Shown here piece by piece: positions 56,779-61,581 of a stretch of DNA of 61,581 nt. The stretch comes from Gemmatimonadetes bacterium 13_2_20CM_2_65_7 (lineage in GTDB: Bacteria > Gemmatimonadota > Gemmatimonadetes > Gemmatimonadales > GWC2-71-9): the NCBI GenBank assembly GCA_001915025.1, contig MNDR01000072.1, positions 1-61,581 of the forward strand, in the 5' to 3' direction. Made by a program: the position numbers and the translations under genes. The stretch's first letter is position 1. Every line of letters starts with the position of its first letter. The notes below the pieces were generated by a model. It had not been told where the DNA came from, did not search any database, and saw only the letters and a list, made by a program, of their open reading frames with translations.

Positions 56779-58901
56779 GGGCCGTTGGGCGGTTGGGCGG
56801 TTTGGCGGTTGGCGGGAGCGCGGTTCTGTTTCTGACCGCTCAACCGCTCAACCGCCTAGCCGCCCAGGAGTCATTCCCTACCCATCCACCCGCGCCCGCC
56901 CGGCTGCGGCCCGTCCAGTTCCCGCCGTTCCACGACGTCGCTTTGCCGAACGGGATGACGCTGCTGCTCGTCGAGAATCACGAACAGCCGTCGCTGACGG
57001 TCAGCCTGAGTTTCCGCGCTGGCACAGCGTACGATCCCGCGGGCAAAGAGGGACTCTCGGATATCGTGTCTGAGCTCCTCACCAAGGGGACGCCAACCCG
57101 CGACGCCGACCAGATCGCGGCGGCGATCGAGGGCGTGGGGGGAAGTTTGAGCGCGAGCTCTGGCAACGACTTCCTCACTATCTCTACGGACGTACTCAGT
57201 GACCATGCCGACCTCGCGTTCGCGCTCCTCGGCGACGCCGCCCGCCGCGCGACGTTTCCGGACAAGGAATTGGAGCTCGCCCGCACCAGGGCGTTGTCCC
57301 GTCTCGAGGTTGAGCTGTCACAGCCCGAAGCCGTCGCCTCGCGCGCATTCCAGAAAGAGATCTACGGCCGCCACCCCTACGGGCGTGCGACCAGCGCGGC
57401 GTCCTTCAAGGCGATCACGCGCGACGACGTCGTGAAGTTCGCGAGCCAACGGCTGCGGCCCGCCGGCGCACTCCTGGTCGTCGCCGGGGACATCACGTTG
57501 CCCCAGGCTCGCGAACTCGCGGACAGCGCGTTCGGCGGAGGGGGGGGAACCTGGCGAGGCACGCCACCCGCGACGCCGGCGCAACCCAGCGTGCCGACGA
57601 AGCGGCGCACCGATATCCTGCTCGTCGACCGGCCCGGCTCCGCGCAGTCGAACATCGTGATGGGGAACACGACCTTCCCGCCGACGGACACGGGGTACTA
57701 TGCCGCGCGCATTGCGTCGCACGTGCTCGGTGGCGGAACGGACTCGCGGCTGTTCCTCATCCTGCGTGAGCAGAAGAGCTGGACCTACGGCTCCTACGCG
57801 GTGCTACGCCGGAACCGCGGCATCGGAAATTGGGAGGCGACGTTCCAGGGGCGCACGGAGGTGACTGACAGCGCGCTGGCGGAGATGTTGCATCAGATCG
57901 ATCGGATCCGCGCCCAGACCATTCCCGACAGCGAGCTGAACGCGGCCAAGGGTTTCCTGGTCGGCTCCTTCCCGCTGACGATCGAAACGCCGCGGCAGAT
58001 CGCCGCGGTCGTGACGACCGCGCGACTCCTGGGGCTTCCCCCCGACTATCTGCAGCGTTACCGGCAACGTCTCGCCGCCGTGAGTGGCACGCGCGCCCGC
58101 GCAGCCGCGCAGCGTGTGTTCCGCCGTGACGCACTCACGATCGTCGTGGTTGGCGACGCCAAGTCGCTCTACGACAAACTCAAGGCAATCGCTCCGGTAC
58201 GGCTCGTCGACGTCTCGGGGAATCCGGAGGATCCCGCTCAGCTCAACCCGGTAGTCTCCCTGGCGCCAGTCGTGTTCGATCGCAACCAGATCGTGTCGCG
58301 CAGCGACAGCTTTCAGGTGCTCGCCCAGGGCAACGCGCTCGGATCGCGGGTCCTCAAGGTCGATGTCACGCCGGATTCGATCGTGTACACGCAGGTCACG
58401 AGCATCGGCGCCGGCTTACAGCAACGGTCGACCGTCGTTGTGAATGCGGACCTTTCAATGCGGCGCAGCGATCAGACGTCAACTATCCAGACTCAGCAGA
58501 CGGAGACGCACCTCGCGTATGCGAATGGCCGAGTCAAAGGCACGTCGATGTCCCCGCAGCAGAATGGCACACCGAAGTCCGTTAGCGTCGACACGACGGT
58601 GACGGCGGCGACGATCGACGACAATGCGCTGAGTGTGTTTCTGCCCGCACTCCCGCTCGAGACCGGCAAGATGTTCAACCTCAGCGTGTTCTCGTCGGGT
58701 GACGGAGTGACCAAGTCGGTCAGCGTGAAGGTCGGCGCGATCGAGAACGTCGCCGTGCCGGCGGGTACGTTCCCGGCGTATCGGTTGGAGCTGTCCGGCA
58801 TGCAGCTGCCGATTGTCATGCACGTGACTGAGCAGGCGCCGCGGCGCGTCGTGCGCATCGCGCCGACCGGCGCCCCGTTGATCTTTGAACTCGTGAAATA
58901 G
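56775..58901 (+). CDS. exported M16 protein without the zinc motif, fused to a C-terminal DUF3108-like domain
   Basis: A 708-residue exported protein. The signal peptide (about 1-31, ending RLAAQ) is encoded by a GGCGGTT-type palindrome. Residues about 45-470 form two M16 domains, but where the zinc motif belongs the sequence is GLSDIVSELLTKG, so the site is lost. The last about 230 residues form a separate beta-rich domain with AGTFPAYRLELSGMQLP. It probably forms a heterodimer with the preceding active peptidase, like mitochondrial processing peptidase alpha/beta. The ATG overlaps the upstream stop (ATGA). Confidence 0.87.
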   Translation: MRAVGRLGGLAVGGSAVLFLTAQPLNRLAAQESFPTHPPAPARLRPVQFPPFHDVALPNGMTLLLVENHEQPSLTVSLSFRAGTAYDPAGKEGLSDIVSELLTKGTPTRDADQIAAAIEGVGGSLSASSGNDFLTISTDVLSDHADLAFALLGDAARRATFPDKELELARTRALSRLEVELSQPEAVASRAFQKEIYGRHPYGRATSAASFKAITRDDVVKFASQRLRPAGALLVVAGDITLPQARELADSAFGGGGGTWRGTPPATPAQPSVPTKRRTDILLVDRPGSAQSNIVMGNTTFPPTDTGYYAARIASHVLGGGTDSRLFLILREQKSWTYGSYAVLRRNRGIGNWEATFQGRTEVTDSALAEMLHQIDRIRAQTIPDSELNAAKGFLVGSFPLTIETPRQIAAVVTTARLLGLPPDYLQRYRQRLAAVSGTRARAAAQRVFRRDALTIVVVGDAKSLYDKLKAIAPVRLVDVSGNPEDPAQLNPVVSLAPVVFDRNQIVSRSDSFQVLAQGNALGSRVLKVDVTPDSIVYTQVTSIGAGLQQRSTVVVNADLSMRRSDQTSTIQTQQTETHLAYANGRVKGTSMSPQQNGTPKSVSVDTTVTAATIDDNALSVFLPALPLETGKMFNLSVFSSGDGVTKSVSVKVGAIENVAVPAGTFPAYRLELSGMQLPIVMHVTEQAPRRVVRIAPTGAPLIFELVK
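56784..56865. repeat. GGCGGTTN palindromic element, copy 3 (inside M16B signal peptide)
   Basis: Left arm 56784-56816 holds GGGCGGTT octamers; right arm 56834-56865 holds CAACCGCT/CAACCGCC octamers. It lies wholly within codons 3-31 of the M16B gene. Its right arm and a TCATTC flank resemble copy 1 read on the coding strand, and both encode AQPLNRL. Confidence 0.8.
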
Positions 58902-58911
58902 GAGATCAGGC

Positions 58912-60357
58912 ATGCGACATCTGTCCGTTGCGGCAGCGGGGTTCCTTGGGATCGCCTTAGTCGCAGGCTGCGCGTCCGGTGGAACCCGGACGGCGACAGC
59001 TGGAAGCCCCACTCCAGTTCCGCCGGCGGCGCCCCCCCTCGCTGCTGTGGCTCAGGATACCACGCGCGAGGGTGGTCTTGGATCCCAGTATCCCTCGAGC
59101 TATCGCCGGCATCCGAATCCCCCGGTGTTGATCCGCAACGCCACAATCATGACGGCCGCGGGCCAGGAGATTCAGGGCGGCTCGATCCTGTTCCGTGACG
59201 GGAAGATCGTCTCGGTCGGTACCGGCGCGCAGGTGCAGCCGCCAGCCGACGCCGTCGTCGTCGACGGAACCGGCAAGTGGGTGACGCCCGGTGTGATCGA
59301 CGTGCACTCCCATCTCGGCGTCTACGCCGCACCCGGCACGTTCGCCGAGTCGGACGGCAACGAGGCGACGCAGCCAGTGACGGCGGAGGTTTGGGCCGAA
59401 CATTCGTTCTGGCCGCAGGATCCGCAGATCCCGCTCGCCATCGCCGGGGGTGTGACGACGATCCAGGCGCTCCCCGGCTCGGCCAATCTCATCGGCGGCC
59501 GCAGCGCGATCCTGAAACTCATTCCGGCTCGCTCAGTCCAGGACATGAAATTTCCGGGCGCGCACTACGGCCTGAAGATGGCCTGCGGCGAGAATCCCAA
59601 ACGCGTGTACGGGCAGCGGGGCGGTCCGTCGACGCGCATGGGCAACATGGCCGGCTACCGGAACGCATTCATAGCTGCACAGTCATACCGCCAGAAATGG
59701 GATAAGTGGAACAAGGATCATCAAGGCGATCCGCCCGAGCGCAATCTCCGCAACGAAACGCTCGCGGAGGTGCTGCGCGGCAACATCTACGTGCAGAATC
59801 ACTGCTATCGCGCGGATGAGATGATGCAAATGCTCGATCTCGGTCACGAATTCGGATTCAAGATCCGCGCCTTTCACCACGCCGTTGAGGCCTACAAGAT
59901 CGCCGACGTCCTAGCTCGAGAGGGGACGGCCTCGGCGGTGTGGGCCGATTGGTGGGGCTTCAAGGAAGAGGCGATGGATGGCATTCACGAAAACGCCGCG
60001 CTGCTTCAGCAAGCAGGGGCGCGCGCGGACATTCACTCCGACGACCCCGGAGGTATTCAGCGGCTGAATCAGGAGGCGGCGAAGGCGATGTACTACGGTC
60101 GTCGCGCCGGCATCCCGGTGACCCGCGATCAGGCGCTGCGCTGGTTCACGGCCAATGCCGCCTGGGTCCTCGGCATCGATTCCGTCGTCGGAACGCTCGA
60201 GGCCGGCAAGATGGCCGACGTCGTCCTCTGGTCCGCCGATCCACTCTCGGTCTACGCCAAGGCGGTCCAGGTCTACAACGACGGCTGGCTGGTCTACGAC
60301 CGCAACGATCCCGCGCATCAGCCGCGGACGGATTTCACTCTGGGGCGTGAGCCATGA
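58912..60357 (+). CDS. exported amidohydrolase lipoprotein with metal site
   Basis: A 481-residue lipoprotein (lipobox LVAGCASG) followed by a Pro/Ala-rich linker and an amidohydrolase TIM barrel. It keeps the metal motif GVIDVHSHLGVY, the distal AFHHAVEAYK and the catalytic Asp in ADIHSDDPGG, and the C-terminal GTLEAGKMADVVLW of imidazolonepropionase-type enzymes. A good AGGAG precedes the ATG. The next gene overlaps its stop (ATGA) and is a sister protein without the metal ligands. Confidence 0.9.
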   Translation: MRHLSVAAAGFLGIALVAGCASGGTRTATAGSPTPVPPAAPPLAAVAQDTTREGGLGSQYPSSYRRHPNPPVLIRNATIMTAAGQEIQGGSILFRDGKIVSVGTGAQVQPPADAVVVDGTGKWVTPGVIDVHSHLGVYAAPGTFAESDGNEATQPVTAEVWAEHSFWPQDPQIPLAIAGGVTTIQALPGSANLIGGRSAILKLIPARSVQDMKFPGAHYGLKMACGENPKRVYGQRGGPSTRMGNMAGYRNAFIAAQSYRQKWDKWNKDHQGDPPERNLRNETLAEVLRGNIYVQNHCYRADEMMQMLDLGHEFGFKIRAFHHAVEAYKIADVLAREGTASAVWADWWGFKEEAMDGIHENAALLQQAGARADIHSDDPGGIQRLNQEAAKAMYYGRRAGIPVTRDQALRWFTANAAWVLGIDSVVGTLEAGKMADVVLWSADPLSVYAKAVQVYNDGWLVYDRNDPAHQPRTDFTLGREP

Positions 60358-61562
60358 TCGCGTTTCTGCTCGCTCAAACGATCGCCATCACGGGGGCCAC
60401 CGTGTTCCCCGTCTCCGGTCCGAAACTCGAGAATGCGACCGTGCTCATCCGCGATGGGCGTATCGCGGCCGTCGGAACCACCGTCGCCGTCCCGCAGGGC
60501 GCGACGCGCATCGACGCGTCGGGCAAGTGGGTAACCCCCGGTCTCGTCGACGGCGCCGGCCAGATGGGGCTGCGTGAAATCAGCGCGGTGCAGAATACCA
60601 ACGAAGGCCAAGTGCAGGGGAATGACGTCGCTGCGTCGTTCAACGTGCTCGAGGGCATCAATCCCGGCTCCAGTCTGATCCGGGTGACCCGGATTGAGGG
60701 CGTCACCACGACGCTCGCGACGCCGGGCGGCGCGCTGATTTGGGGCCAGGCGGCGCTGATCGATTTAGACGGCGCCACTATAGAAGCCATGCAGGTCAAG
60801 GCGCCTGCGGCTATGGTGGTCGATTTGAGTGAAGGATCGAAGAGTGCCGGGGGCGGCTCCCGCGCCGGAGTGGCGCAGCGGCTGCGCCGCGTGTTCAATG
60901 ACGCGCTCGAGTATGCCCGCCGCCGCAACGATTATTCACGCGCGCAGATGCAACAGCTCTCGGCAAGCGCGGCCGACCTCGAGGCGTTGTTGCCCGTACT
61001 GCGGGGGCAGCTCCCGTTAATCGCCGTCGCCAACCGCCGCAGTGACATCGAAACCGCGCTGCGCATCGCGCGCGAGTACAATCTGCACCTCATTCTCGGG
61101 GGAGCAGCCGAAGGGTGGATGATTCCGAATGAGATCGCCGCTGCCGGCGTCCCGGTGCTCGTCGAGCCGCTCGACAACATTCCGAGCTACGACGCGCTCG
61201 GCATTCGCTACGAGAACGCGGCCCTTCTCGGCAAGGGCGGCGTCAAGGTCGCCCTCATGGAAACGGCGACCGAGAACACGCGCGACTTGCGCCAGCAAGC
61301 GGGGAATGCGGTGGCCAACGGCATGACGTGGGATCAGGCGCTGCGTGCCGTGACTCTCACGCCGGCAGAAATCTTTGGCGTCGCCGATCGCTACGGCTCG
61401 CTAGAGGCCGGGAGGGTGGCGAACGTCGTTGTTTGGAGTGGGGACCCCTTTGAGTTTTCGACGGGCGTTGAACATGTCTACATTCGGGGCCGAGAGATCC
61501 CGCTGCGAAGTCGGCAGACGGAGTTGCTCGAGAGGTATAGGACGCTGCCGCCGAAATACTAG
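60354..61562 (+). CDS. exported amidohydrolase-like protein lacking metal ligands
   Basis: A 402-residue member of the same family as the preceding protein (ITGATVFPVSG, SGKWVTPGLVDG, and SLEAGRVANVVVWSGDPFEFSTG). At the metal site HxH is replaced by AGQMG, and the later His stretch is NLHLILGGAAEGW, so it probably cannot bind the usual metals. The N-terminus MIAFLLAQ may be a vestigial signal. As a pair with the upstream enzyme it may act as a structural subunit. Stop at 61562, near the window end. Confidence 0.87.
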   Translation: MIAFLLAQTIAITGATVFPVSGPKLENATVLIRDGRIAAVGTTVAVPQGATRIDASGKWVTPGLVDGAGQMGLREISAVQNTNEGQVQGNDVAASFNVLEGINPGSSLIRVTRIEGVTTTLATPGGALIWGQAALIDLDGATIEAMQVKAPAAMVVDLSEGSKSAGGGSRAGVAQRLRRVFNDALEYARRRNDYSRAQMQQLSASAADLEALLPVLRGQLPLIAVANRRSDIETALRIAREYNLHLILGGAAEGWMIPNEIAAAGVPVLVEPLDNIPSYDALGIRYENAALLGKGGVKVALMETATENTRDLRQQAGNAVANGMTWDQALRAVTLTPAEIFGVADRYGSLEAGRVANVVVWSGDPFEFSTGVEHVYIRGREIPLRSRQTELLERYRTLPPKY

Positions 61563-61581
61563 GCGGCAATGGCGGCAGGGG

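Overview
The window is about 64% GC and carries single-copy housekeeping genes packed end to end, mostly on the minus strand, with starts that overlap the preceding stop (GTGA, TTGA, ATGA). The set points to a Gemmatimonadota-like bacterium: secreted M28, M61 and M16 peptidases, amidohydrolase pairs, signal peptides ending in A-x-A-Q, D-T-T-x-R-D linkers after signal peptides, and an Sdh complex with one five-helix-type membrane subunit. The phylum is inferred from style; no rRNA is present.

Layout. 1-1104 (minus): nuoC (partial), nuoB, nuoA, divergent from dcd. 1758-9135 (minus): DUF2339 and small membrane proteins, an M28 peptidase and a metzincin-like lipoprotein. 9247-10983 (plus): hybrid histidine kinase plus a zinc-ribbon microprotein. 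10947-16320 (minus): mdh-sdhC-sdhA-sdhB-ndh, with sdhB cut short where ndh begins. 16362-18059: moaD-moaE-moaA. 18067-39171 (minus): M61 peptidase, HU, carA, secG, tpiA-pgk-gapA, comF, aroE, phosphatase, tsaC, ispD, radA, dnaB, UDG, coaBC, rpoZ, gmk, yicC, a TonB-plug protein, pepA and icd. 39307-41769: a plus-strand lipoprotein and a minus-strand PQQ-propeller protein. 41815-45620: a frameshifted gene, then an MBOAT/SGNH acyl-transfer pair bracketed by an intact tRNA-Leu(CAA) and a duplicate of that tRNA's 3' end. 45702-47085: ECF sigma factor, small protein, LTxxQ periplasmic protein. 47189-55415 (plus): a TetR-controlled ring-cleavage/beta-oxidation-type operon built around a BoxB/PaaA-like di-iron protein. 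55423-61562 (plus): an M16 pair and an amidohydrolase pair, each made of one member with a catalytic site and one without.

The most notable signals are: (1) the tRNA-Leu 3'-end direct repeat around the MBOAT/SGNH genes, a small island-like structure with no integrase, whose far repeat has become coding sequence; (2) GC-rich palindromic elements built from octamers or heptamers (GGCGGTTN, CGGGAAA) sitting inside reading frames, twice forming secretion signals and twice forming protein linkers; (3) an sdhB that stops exactly at a cluster-ligand cysteine; (4) an aromatic-CoA-like operon with a lone di-iron oxygenase; (5) a clear TetR operator over a predicted transcription start. No gene-free stretch exceeds 300 bases; the gaps that hold recognisable signals are annotated separately.
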